A stretch of 7,013 nt of DNA from CAYVZU01 sp964455935. GTDB lineage: Bacteria > Fibrobacterota > CAYVZU01. A model generated the notes under the pieces. The model had not been told where the DNA came from. It searched no databases and saw only the letters and a program-made list of their open reading frames with translations. The stretch is from NCBI GenBank assembly GCA_964455935.1, contig CAYVZU010000160.1, positions 1 through 7,013 on the forward strand, given 5' to 3'. Positions 1 to 7,013 of this stretch are shown piece by piece; within the stretch, counting starts at the first letter, position 1; each line of letters begins with the position of its first letter. The position numbers and the translations under genes are program-made.

Positions 1-301
1 CCGCGTAAACTTCGGGATGCTCCAGGGAATATCGAACCCCGGCCTGGGCCGCCAAGTGACAGACTCTGTCGAATTTCTCGGCCTCGAAAATACCCCGTAC
101 GGTATTGGCCTCGCGCAGATCGCTTCGAAACAGCCGGTATTGGCCATACTTGCGAAGCTGCTTGGTTCTGCCCTCTTTGAGGTCGACGGAGTAATACGGA
201 TTGAAATTATCGAAGCCAACGACCTCGTCCCCGCGTTCCAAAAGGAACTTGGACACGTGAAAACCAATGAAACCGGCGGACCCCGTGACCAGATATTTCA
301 T
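1..301 (-). CDS. NAD-dependent nucleotide-sugar epimerase, UDP-glucuronate 4-epimerase-like (N-terminal part only)
   Basis: This is the first 100 codons of a short-chain dehydrogenase-type sugar epimerase; the rest lies beyond the left edge. Seen: a Rossmann nucleotide-binding loop GSAGFIG (residues 7-13, the GxxGxxG pattern), an acidic residue after beta-2 (D31, in GFDNFNPYY) that would bind the NAD ribose, and HLAAQAGVRYSLEHP (residues 82-96), the strand-4 signature. AAQAGVRYSLE followed by a proline is typical of the CapI/UDP-glucuronate 4-epimerase branch rather than classical GalE. Such enzymes interconvert UDP-glucuronate and UDP-galacturonate in the cytoplasm for capsule, O-antigen or exopolysaccharide. 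The ATG (299-301) is preceded by GGGGAAG three bases upstream. The gene is divergent from a UDP-GlcNAc 2-epimerase, which supports a surface-polysaccharide role. The family is secure. The exact sugar is inferred, because the catalytic YxxxK and substrate regions are outside the window. Confidence 0.85.
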   Translation of the reverse strand, partial: MKYLVTGSAGFIGFHVSKFLLERGDEVVGFDNFNPYYSVDLKEGRTKQLRKYGQYRLFRSDLREANTVRGIFEAEKFDRVCHLAAQAGVRYSLEHPEVYA

Positions 302-413
302 CTACTTCCCCGCACTTCCTTAAGATTATTTCGGCTCACAAAATAACTTCTAACCCGATGCAACTTAAATCCACTCCTCGCCCGATAGAGCAAAGGATGT
401 ATTTTTAAGGTCC

Positions 414-1541
414 ATGAAGAAAGTAATCGAATGCCCGCAACTCGTCTACCTGGTAGCCGGGGCCCGGCCCAATTTCATGAAGATTGCCCCGCTCTATCAT
501 GCATTGCTTAAAGCAAGCAAGGACTTCAGGCCCGCCATTGTCCACACGGGACAGCATTACGGCAAAGCCATGTCCGACTTTTTCTTTCGCGATCTGGGCC
601 TGCCCCGTCCTCATTACTCCCTTGACGTGGGAAGCGGGTCCCACGCCGAACAAACCGCGGCGGTCATGACCCGGTTTGAAGAGCTTTGTCTGCGAAAAAG
701 GCCCGATTGGATTGTCGTGGTGGGCGACGTCAACTCCACCATGGCCGCGGCCCTGGTTGGCACAAAGCTCCATATTCCTGTCGCGCATGTCGAAGCAGGG
801 CTTCGCAGCCGTGACCGCAGCATGCCGGAAGAGATCAACCGGATTGTGACCGACTCGATTTGCGATCTGCTCCTTACGCCCAGTCCGGACGGAGACAGGA
901 ATCTGATGGCTGAAGGCGTTCCTCGCTCAAAGATTGTACGGGTGGGCAACATCATGATCGACTCGCTTAAAAAATCATTGCCCAAAGCCCGGGCTCAGCG
1001 GACACCGGAGCGGCTGGGCCTCAAAAAAAGGGGCTACGCCGTGCTGACCTTGCATCGGCCGGCCAACGTGGATAGCGAGGATGCGTTTCTGGAAATCCTC
1101 AAGGCCCTGGAAAAGATACAAAAGGATCTGCCCATTCTTTTTCCCGCCCATCCCCGAACACAAAAGCAGATGGCAAAATTTCCACGGGTGAAGGCGGTTC
1201 TGCGCCGCATGGTCAATTTCCGCATCATTGACCCTCTGGGATATTTGGAGTTCCTCGATCTGGTGGCCGGCTCCGCGCTCGTACTCACCGATTCGGGCGG
1301 GCTTCAGGAGGAAACCTCCCATCTGCGAATCCCCTGCATCACCATCCGCTCCAATACCGAGCGGCCGGTAACGGTGACGCATGGGACCAACATTCTGGCC
1401 GGCACCAAAGCTCCGGGAATTCTAAAGGCCTACAGATCGGTCCGAAATCGAAAGAGGAAGAAACCCATTCCACTCTGGGATGGCAAAACCGCGGACCGGA
1501 TTGTCCGCGCACTCCGGACAGCAACACGAGAATCCAAATAG
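414..1541 (+). CDS. wecB: UDP-N-acetylglucosamine 2-epimerase, non-hydrolysing
   Basis: The protein has 375 residues, the usual length of the family. It interconverts UDP-GlcNAc and UDP-ManNAc in the cytoplasm, supplying ManNAc or ManNAcA for surface polysaccharides. Seen: the N-terminal GARPNFMKIAPL (16-27), HTGQHY, VVGDVNST with D105, HVEAGLRS with E127, MPEEINR with E139, LTLHRPANVD with H214, FPAHPRTQKQ, LVLTDSGGLQEE, and RSNTERPVTVTHGTN around T315-P318. D105, E127, E139 and H214 align with the catalytic Asp95, Glu117, Glu131 and His213 reported for E. coli WecB, so the enzyme should be active. The residue after TERP is valine rather than the glutamate common in classical WecB; this occurs in the LTLHRPANVD subfamily. 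The start is the ATG at 414, with AAGG only three bases upstream, a tight spacing. A related specificity such as UDP-GlcNAc3NAcA 2-epimerase (WbpI type) cannot be excluded. Confidence 0.93.
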   Translation: MKKVIECPQLVYLVAGARPNFMKIAPLYHALLKASKDFRPAIVHTGQHYGKAMSDFFFRDLGLPRPHYSLDVGSGSHAEQTAAVMTRFEELCLRKRPDWIVVVGDVNSTMAAALVGTKLHIPVAHVEAGLRSRDRSMPEEINRIVTDSICDLLLTPSPDGDRNLMAEGVPRSKIVRVGNIMIDSLKKSLPKARAQRTPERLGLKKRGYAVLTLHRPANVDSEDAFLEILKALEKIQKDLPILFPAHPRTQKQMAKFPRVKAVLRRMVNFRIIDPLGYLEFLDLVAGSALVLTDSGGLQEETSHLRIPCITIRSNTERPVTVTHGTNILAGTKAPGILKAYRSVRNRKRKKPIPLWDGKTADRIVRALRTATRESK

Positions 1542-1548
1542 ACCCAAA

Positions 1549-1565
1549 AGGACCTACAAGGTCCT
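1549..1565 (-). terminator. Short palindrome between convergent genes, possible weak terminator
   Basis: AGGACC (1549-1554) pairs perfectly with GGTCCT (1560-1565) around a 5-base loop. It lies eight bases after the wecB stop and overlaps the stop codon of the convergent peptidase gene. Read on the minus strand the stem is followed by only TTTT, and on the plus strand there is no T-run. It is therefore at best a weak terminator for the minus-strand gene. Its position in a convergent junction fits that role, but six base pairs can occur by chance. Confidence 0.35.
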
Positions 1566-2438
1566 CTCATCGGGTTCCAGGGCGATCTGCTCCTCCTCGT
1601 GCTTCCATTCTTCGAGTTTTCTCCGGTTCTGCCGTTTTTTTATGACCAGAATCACCACGAAGCCCAGGGCCAGCAGAATCCAGAACATCCAGAAATCACC
1701 GAGCAGGAAAATCCACGCATATTCTTTTCGCAGTTCGTCCCGGTAAAGCTTCTCCCACTCGGCCCGGTTTATCGTGAGGACGTCATGGAAACCCTTCCAA
1801 AAATCGCGGTATTTGCGCGAGGCCGCAATGATTTCGGGAATCACGCCGGCCCCGTGCTTTTTCATGAGGATCAGGATTGCCAAATGGCTTTGCGCATAGG
1901 CAAGCGCCGCTTTTGACGAGTGGAATGCGTTAACCTTTTCGATCTCGTCAAGGCTCAGGAGATTTCCGGCAAAGGCCGCGCGCGAAACCTGGACGTTTTC
2001 CTCAAACGAGAGCTCGCCCGCAAAAGTCATGGCTATGCCCTCATGAAACCATCGGGGAAGAAAGGCGCCCTGGTCGGTTTGATGGAGCAAAATGTGCGTG
2101 AGTTCGTGAACCAGAACGGGCCGCAGTTCCGCCGCCGCGGCGCGGGGGCGAACGGCAATCCGGCTGTTCTCCCGCTCTGCCAGCGCCAAGCCCCATTGGG
2201 GGAAGCCCGGACCGGCAATGCGGTCGAATTGGGCTGTGCTTTGGGCGGCCACCACCTCAATCGGGCCAAGGGTGTCCGGTCCGGACCAGCCGATCTGGCG
2301 GAGAATACGCGCGCGCTGTGCTTCCAGAAAAGCGCTGTTGCCCGCCAAGCTTCCGGTCAAGACAAAATGGCCGGCATAGGCCTGAGTCCCTGTCACTGCG
2401 ATCAAACCCAATACCAGCGGAATTGCCCATTTGCGCAT
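1554..2438 (-). CDS. Exported, membrane-anchored peptidase-MA-like metallopeptidase (gluzincin type)
   Basis: The protein has 294 residues. Residues 1-22 form a signal peptide: MRKW, a hydrophobic core (IPLVLGLIAV), then TQAYA with likely cleavage after A22. The zinc site is HELTH (111-115) followed by WFHEG (130-134), giving H111, E112, H115 and E133. The 18-residue spacing from H115 to E133 and the shape HELTH...P.W..EG match the gluzincin/peptidase-MA-like fold. A single transmembrane helix (about 241-266) is followed by KKRQNRRK and a charged tail ending EPDERTL, so the catalytic domain should face the periplasm with the C-terminus in the cytoplasm. The substrate is unknown; a role in envelope maintenance is only a guess. 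The ATG at 2438 is chosen because the signal peptide begins there. No clear Shine-Dalgarno sequence precedes it. It is 114 bp downstream of the thioredoxin operon on the same strand, so co-transcription is possible. Confidence 0.8.
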   Translation of the reverse strand: MRKWAIPLVLGLIAVTGTQAYAGHFVLTGSLAGNSAFLEAQRARILRQIGWSGPDTLGPIEVVAAQSTAQFDRIAGPGFPQWGLALAERENSRIAVRPRAAAAELRPVLVHELTHILLHQTDQGAFLPRWFHEGIAMTFAGELSFEENVQVSRAAFAGNLLSLDEIEKVNAFHSSKAALAYAQSHLAILILMKKHGAGVIPEIIAASRKYRDFWKGFHDVLTINRAEWEKLYRDELRKEYAWIFLLGDFWMFWILLALGFVVILVIKKRQNRRKLEEWKHEEEQIALEPDERTL

Positions 2439-2489
2439 GAGAGGAAAATACGTCCATGCAGGCCCGCGGGTCTTTTTTCCAGCAGTCTT

Positions 2490-2524
2490 GCCTAATGGCC
2501 TAATAGTCGAATAGCCTAACAGCC
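2490..2524. repeat. Degenerate 8-bp tandem repeat, about 4.4 units
   Basis: The units are GCCTAATG (2490-2497), GCCTAATA (2498-2505), GTCGAATA (2506-2513), GCCTAACA (2514-2521) and a final GCC. The consensus is GCCTAATA with period 8. It lies in the non-coding gap between the small membrane protein gene and the peptidase gene. It does not encode a protein and does not form a strong hairpin. Similar CTAATGGCC-type runs occur between genes in some environmental bacteria, but the function is unknown. Confidence 0.7.
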
Positions 2525-2552
2525 TTTTTCGGCATTGCCGGTCATTTCCATC

Positions 2553-2717
2553 CTATTTGCGGAACCCCGATGCGATCAGGCCGCCCATCAAGGCGCCGTA
2601 GAGGGTGCTGACCACGGGGTTGCTCGTAATTGGACAGGTTCCCGTTGAGCATCCCACAAGCCGGTAGTACAGAAATCCTCCAACGGCGCCGATTACGATG
2701 CCGATTACAATTCGCAT
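2553..2717 (-). CDS. Small two-cysteine membrane protein, DUF6132-like
   Basis: This is a 54-residue protein. Seen: a first hydrophobic segment with small residues (IVIGIVIGAVGGFLYY, about 3-18), a short connecting segment GCSTGTCPITSNP (22-34) with C23 and C28, and a second hydrophobic segment (VVSTLYGALMGGLIAS, about 35-50), ending GFRK. From memory this pattern (GCSTGTCPITSNPxxSxxYGAL) is that of the DUF6132 family of uncharacterised small membrane proteins. The start is well supported: GAGGAGA lies just before the ATG and overlaps the thioredoxin stop codon, only eight bases upstream, so translation is probably coupled. No function is known. Its place behind thioredoxin and its Cys-x4-Cys pair suggest a thiol-redox role at the membrane, which is inference. 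Confidence 0.85.
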   Translation of the reverse strand: MRIVIGIVIGAVGGFLYYRLVGCSTGTCPITSNPVVSTLYGALMGGLIASGFRK

Positions 2718-2725
2718 TGTTCTCC

Positions 2726-3055
2726 TCATGATTTTGCGACTACGTGCTTATCGATCATGGACCGCAGTTCTTTTTCCGGCATAAACCCTGTTATGCGCTC
2801 GGCCACGCTTCCGTTTACGAACAGCAGAAGAGTGGGGATCGCATTAATCTGATGCCGGGCCGCCGAAGACGGGCTCTCGTCAACATTCACCTTTACTGTC
2901 TTTAACCGGCCATCATACTGTTCGGCCACCTTGTCCACCACCGGACCCACCATGCGGCAGGGACCGCACCAGGGTGCCCAGAAATCCACAAGAACAGGCG
3001 TGCTGCTGCTGCTGACTTCACTTGAGAACAGATCATCATTCGCATGGATAACCAT
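2726..3055 (-). CDS. trxA: Thioredoxin
   Basis: The protein has 109 residues, the normal length for a single-domain cytoplasmic thioredoxin. It reduces protein disulfides and is itself recycled by a thioredoxin reductase, not present in this window. Seen: VLVDFWAPWCGPCRMVGPVV with the active-site pair C30 and C33 (WCGPC, 29-33), VNVDE (57-61), and the cis-proline at INAIPT (P74) facing the active site, then LLLFVNGSVAERITGFMPEKEL. There is no signal peptide. A run of serines (S15-S18, repeated AGC codons) lies before the first conserved strand. A strong Shine-Dalgarno GGGAGGG (3059-3065) is three bases before the ATG. It is the middle gene of an arsR-trx-small membrane protein unit and has its own operator-like palindrome upstream. 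The context suggests a dedicated thioredoxin rather than the housekeeping one, though this cannot be proved here. Confidence 0.95.
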   Translation of the reverse strand: MVIHANDDLFSSEVSSSSTPVLVDFWAPWCGPCRMVGPVVDKVAEQYDGRLKTVKVNVDESPSSAARHQINAIPTLLLFVNGSVAERITGFMPEKELRSMIDKHVVAKS

Positions 3056-3078
3056 AGACCCTCCCTTGTAAATATTTA

Positions 3079-3100
3079 TCTATTCGCATAATACAATACA
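3079..3100 (-). promoter_or_regulatory. Operator-like palindrome upstream of thioredoxin (copy 1)
   Basis: On the minus strand the site reads TGTATT-N10-AATAGA, an imperfect inverted repeat with five of six paired positions. Its core, TATTGTATTATGCGAATA, matches the palindrome at the arsR promoter in 16 of 18 bases; the two differences are adjacent, inside the spacer. It lies 23 bases before the thioredoxin ATG, between arsR and trx. An ArsR-family dimer typically binds such AT-rich inverted repeats, so the upstream regulator is the likely ligand. No good -35 box is seen for a separate trx promoter. Confidence 0.7.
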
Positions 3101-3119
3101 TCGGGCAAAAGGAAAGACA

Positions 3120-3383
3120 TTACAGGGACTTCAAAACGCGCACCGCAACCGGACTCACAATATGATAGCAAATCTCCACCCCCTTTCGTTCACCCTCGAT
3201 AATTCTCGCCGCCCTCAACACACTCAGGTGCTGCGAAACCGTGGCCTGCGGAATCTTGAGGCATTCCACCATTCCTTTCACGTTGCAGGCATCCTCCATC
3301 AGCCCCAAAGCGATCTGCAGCCGCGCCGGATGCCCCAACGCCCGCAGAACCAGGGCTTTCTCTTTTGCATCGTTCTTATTCAT
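3120..3383 (-). CDS. ArsR-family winged-helix transcriptional regulator
   Basis: The protein has 87 residues, a compact ArsR/SmtB repressor. Seen: ALGHPARLQIALGLM (15-29), the usual first helices; VECLKIPQATVSQHLSVLRAARII (39-62), the helix-turn-helix with recognition helix QATVSQHLSVLR; and the wing GERKGVEICYHI (64-75). The classical ArsR metal motif CVC is absent. Cysteines are C33 (DACNV), C41 (VECL) and C72 (EICY), so a thiol or sulfur signal, or an unusual metal site, is possible; this is inference. The ATG at 3383 is chosen because the conserved domain begins just after it and because a consensus promoter lies immediately upstream. A longer reading from 3476 would place that promoter inside the gene, and its extra 31 residues resemble nothing known. 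There is no Shine-Dalgarno and the predicted leader is very short. Operator copies flank the gene, suggesting autorepression. Confidence 0.9.
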   Translation of the reverse strand: MNKNDAKEKALVLRALGHPARLQIALGLMEDACNVKGMVECLKIPQATVSQHLSVLRAARIIEGERKGVEICYHIVSPVAVRVLKSL

Positions 3384-3404
3384 ATATTCTAATAATACAA
3401 TATA
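3383..3404 (-). promoter_or_regulatory. Operator-like palindrome over the arsR promoter and start codon (copy 2)
   Basis: On the minus strand the site is TATATT-N10-AATATA, a perfect 6+6 inverted repeat. The left half-site is exactly the -10 hexamer of the predicted arsR promoter, and the right end reaches the A of the start codon. A repressor bound here would block RNA polymerase. The core matches the copy before thioredoxin in 16 of 18 bases. Together these support self-repression by the ArsR-family product. Confidence 0.75.
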
Positions 3405-3427
3405 CGATTGCGCGCCGCCTTTGTCAA
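3399..3427 (-). promoter_or_regulatory. Sigma-70-type promoter of the arsR-trx operon
   Basis: The minus strand has TTGACA (3422-3427), a spacer of exactly 17 bases (3405-3421), then TATATT (3399-3404). The -35 is a perfect consensus and the -10 matches five of six. Transcription would start near 3391-3393, only about eight to ten bases before the arsR ATG, giving a very short leader without a ribosome binding site. Confidence 0.8.
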
Positions 3428-3499
3428 TGGATCGCTCCACGTGCGACAACGGGCCCCTAAACCAAAGAAGTGTCATTGCGGGTTGGTGTGCAAAACAAA

Positions 3500-4558
3500 C
3501 TACTTCTTCTCGTCCAGGATTTTCTTTCGTGCTTTCCGCTTGGCCTTCACTTCCTCGTCGCCCGAGCGCAGGGCCTCGCGCCGAAGCGCATCTTCAACGA
3601 TAGCGCCGATCAGGTCTTTGTATTTCAGCCCGGCGCGTTCCGCTGCGGCCACGAATCCGGCATCCGGCGAAATGCAGGGATTGGGGTTGATCTCCAGCAC
3701 CCATGGCTTTCCCAAACAATCAACGCGGAAATCAACGCGCGCATATCCGCTGAGGCTGAATAAATTCCAGCAGCGAAGAGAAAGGCTCTTCAATTCCTCT
3801 AGGAGAGGGATCTCGCTCTCCGGAAAGTCGAAGCGCCGGACCGTATGGGTAAATTCAAAGGACTCCGGAACCCACTTTGCGCGATAGTCGACAATGGTGG
3901 GTTTTTCCATTGGAAAATCGATGAATTTCATTTCCGCGGGAGGAAAGACATGAACCCCGTTGGCCATTCCGGCCATGGAGATGTTGAATTCCCGCCCGGC
4001 TACGAAATACTCCGCGAAATACCGGTGACGCTGCGGAGGCGAGAAGGTCGCCACCTTGGCGGAAAGTTCTTCCGTCGTGCGGCAGACCGAACTGGCGTCC
4101 AGGTCGCGCGAAGCATCCGAAGAGACGGGTTTTACAATACAGGGCAGCGGGACGGAGACTCCGGAACGCACAATCTCGCATCCTTGCCATGCGGGCGTTG
4201 GGATCCCCGCCATGCGGAAGAGTTCCTTGGCCAGCAGCTTGTCGGTTCCCAGAAACGAACTGCGCGCATTGGCCCCGGTATAGGCGATGCCGTTGCACTC
4301 CAGCACAGAGGGAATCATGTACAGAAGCTGGTCGAAATCCTGAATGGAATCCACAAGGTTGAAGGCCACCAGGGGTTTCAACTCGCGGAGCCGGTCGACC
4401 AGATCGTCAAGATTGAGGGTTGCCGCAACCGGCACGCACTCGTATCCAAGGTCCTGCAATGGCTGTGAGATGTTGTCCACATCGTCGAGAATATCCTGCT
4501 GGTATTCGGCCATTGAATCCGGCAATCGCGAATACAAAATCGCGACCCGGCGTGTCAT
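3500..4558 (-). CDS. ATP-grasp ligase, D-alanine-D-alanine ligase superfamily, substrate unknown
   Basis: The protein has 352 residues. Family members use ATP to join a carboxylate to an amine through an acyl phosphate. Seen: an N-terminal domain (MTRRVAILYS, NLVDSIQDFDQLLYMIPSVLE), GIAYTGANARSSFLGTDKLLAKELF (90-114) with the lysine of the central domain, CIVKPVSSDAS (140-150) with the ATP-binding K143, YFAEYFVAGREFNISMAG (180-197), and GYARVDFR...WVLEINPNP (271-294) with likely Mg ligands D276, E289 and N291. The core is intact, so it is probably active. It differs from true Ddl: the usual glycine-rich EGSS loop is replaced by SSDASRDLDASS (146-157). The last 24 residues are a highly charged, lysine-rich tail. 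No partner gene is adjacent that would name the substrate; arsR downstream has its own promoter. Start: ATG 4558 has no close Shine-Dalgarno, while GGGAGG sits 22 bases upstream, so the true start is slightly uncertain. Confidence 0.87.
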   Translation of the reverse strand: MTRRVAILYSRLPDSMAEYQQDILDDVDNISQPLQDLGYECVPVAATLNLDDLVDRLRELKPLVAFNLVDSIQDFDQLLYMIPSVLECNGIAYTGANARSSFLGTDKLLAKELFRMAGIPTPAWQGCEIVRSGVSVPLPCIVKPVSSDASRDLDASSVCRTTEELSAKVATFSPPQRHRYFAEYFVAGREFNISMAGMANGVHVFPPAEMKFIDFPMEKPTIVDYRAKWVPESFEFTHTVRRFDFPESEIPLLEELKSLSLRCWNLFSLSGYARVDFRVDCLGKPWVLEINPNPCISPDAGFVAAAERAGLKYKDLIGAIVEDALRREALRSGDEEVKAKRKARKKILDEKK

Positions 4559-5020
4559 ACTTCGAGAATGCAGAATTTAATCCTCCCAAGGTACCGGTCC
4601 AAAAAGGCTTTTTTGCGAGCGCATCGCACAAAATGGGGTCGCAGCGGCGAACTCTCGACTATTGTAGGAATATCCTTTCTTCGAGTAACTTAGTACTATA
4701 ATTTTCTCCAATCACCGCACCGATCGATTGCCAATGATGCGGGTGATCCGGCGCGGCTGAAGCCATTCGATTCAGCTTCGACAGGAATCGATTTCAACGC
4801 CACCGGAACTCTCCCTTATGTTATTTTTTGGTAACTACCCCAGTAGCCCATGAGGAAGACCAACCACAGAGGGTAAGCCAGAGGTTGGATGGTGAGCGCA
4901 CAGAGGGCCGGTTTCCGGCGCAAGACTTTGCGCCAAAAGATCTTTTTTTGTTTTCCCTCTGTGATCTCAGTGGTTTCAAGGTTCTTCCCATAGAAGTGAG
5001 TAGTTTCATTTTACATACTT
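4559..5020. other. 462-bp divergent intergenic region between ATP-grasp gene and uvrB
   Basis: No convincing gene is seen here. The short open frames that cross it lack ribosome binding sites, and some continue out of frame into uvrB. It holds a perfect TATAAT on the plus strand (4697-4702) without a good -35 at normal spacing. It also holds a bulged hairpin (ATCACC 4711-4716 with GGTGAT 4742-4747, extended by GCA/TGC), a perfect 7-bp stem TCGATTC/GAATCGA (4767-4773 with 4785-4791), and the complex palindrome at 4862-4975. The promoters of both flanking genes must lie here or overlap it, but I cannot place them with confidence. No tRNA or known riboswitch is recognised. Confidence 0.6.
4862..4975. 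repeat. Complex imperfect palindrome of CACAGAG/GCGCAAAG type upstream of uvrB
   Basis: CACAGAGGG occurs twice in direct orientation (4865-4873 and 4899-4907) and once inverted as CCCTCTGTG (4955-4963). The inner arms 4893-4907 and 4955-4969 pair in 13 of 15 positions. The outer arms AACCAC (4862-4867) and GTGGTT (4970-4975) pair perfectly, with an extra segment on the left arm. Within the loop are a 5-bp hairpin GCCGG-TTT-CCGGC (4907-4919) and a perfect 7-bp hairpin GGCGCAA-GACT-TTGCGCC (4917-4934), which compete for bases, followed by AAAAGATCTTTT (4935-4946). The sequence style recalls dispersed intergenic palindromes seen in some environmental bacteria. Only one copy is in the window, so repeat status is inferred. 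Confidence 0.6.

Positions 5021-7013
<1,993 letters not shown>

Noticed and set aside
397..408. Mini-ORF (Met-Tyr-Phe-stop) just before wecB
   Set aside because: AAAGG directly abuts its ATG with no spacing, so it is unlikely to be translated. Three sense codons are easily due to chance.
405..985. Overlapping minus-strand frames opposite wecB (405-788 and 614-985)
   Set aside because: They are antisense shadows of a gene with complete catalytic motifs.
2463..2478. GC-rich palindrome CCCGCGGG followed by six T on the plus strand
   Set aside because: The stem is only about four pairs with a minimal loop, and no plus-strand gene ends nearby, so it is not a supported terminator.
3384..3476. Upstream extension of the arsR-family gene to an ATG at 3476
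   Set aside because: The added 31 residues are unlike the family and would include the -35, -10 and operator sequences.
4917..4950. GGCGCAA/TTGCGCC hairpin followed by a run of seven T as an intrinsic terminator
   Set aside because: The T-run begins nine bases after the stem, and no plus-strand gene ends just upstream. It is better explained as part of the palindromic element.
4821..5009. Minus-strand frames across the palindrome, including one giving a hydrophobic stretch (PLAYPLWLVFLMGYWGS)
   Set aside because: The membrane-like appearance arises from translating the CTCTGTG repeat arms. There is no start codon with a ribosome binding site in the hydrophobic frame, and no recognisable homology.

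Overview
The window carries eight protein-coding genes and looks like ordinary chromosome of a Gram-negative-type bacterium. It has nucleotide-sugar genes for surface polysaccharide, an exported membrane-anchored metallopeptidase, a redox operon and the repair gene uvrB. The lineage cannot be fixed from the sequence. The small two-cysteine membrane protein and the CACAGAG/GCGCAAAG-type intergenic palindrome recall environmental PVC-group (Verrucomicrobia, Kiritimatiellota, Lentisphaerae) or deltaproteobacterial-type genomes, but this rests on memory and is weak.

Layout. At 1-301 (minus) is the N-terminal part of a UDP-glucuronate 4-epimerase-like protein, cut by the window edge. It is divergent, across 112 bp, from a complete non-hydrolysing UDP-GlcNAc 2-epimerase (414-1541, plus). 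That gene converges tail to tail, across a short palindrome, on a peptidase-MA-like exported protease (1554-2438, minus). A degenerate 8-bp tandem repeat lies upstream of the protease.

The most coherent unit is 2553-3427 (minus): an ArsR-family regulator, a thioredoxin and a 54-residue two-cysteine membrane protein, apparently one operon. It has a near-consensus sigma-70 promoter (TTGACA-N17-TATATT) in front of arsR. Two near-identical 22-bp palindromes sit at the arsR promoter/start and in the arsR-trx gap, as expected for operators. This reads as a self-regulated thiol-redox module, and it is the best candidate here for an under-described system.

Upstream of it lies an ATP-grasp ligase of the D-Ala-D-Ala ligase superfamily (3500-4558, minus) with unknown substrate. 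It is separated from uvrB (5021-7013, plus, lacking only its last few residues) by a 462-bp divergent gap. That gap has no convincing gene. It holds a perfect TATAAT box, several hairpins and a complex imperfect palindrome that resembles a dispersed genomic repeat.
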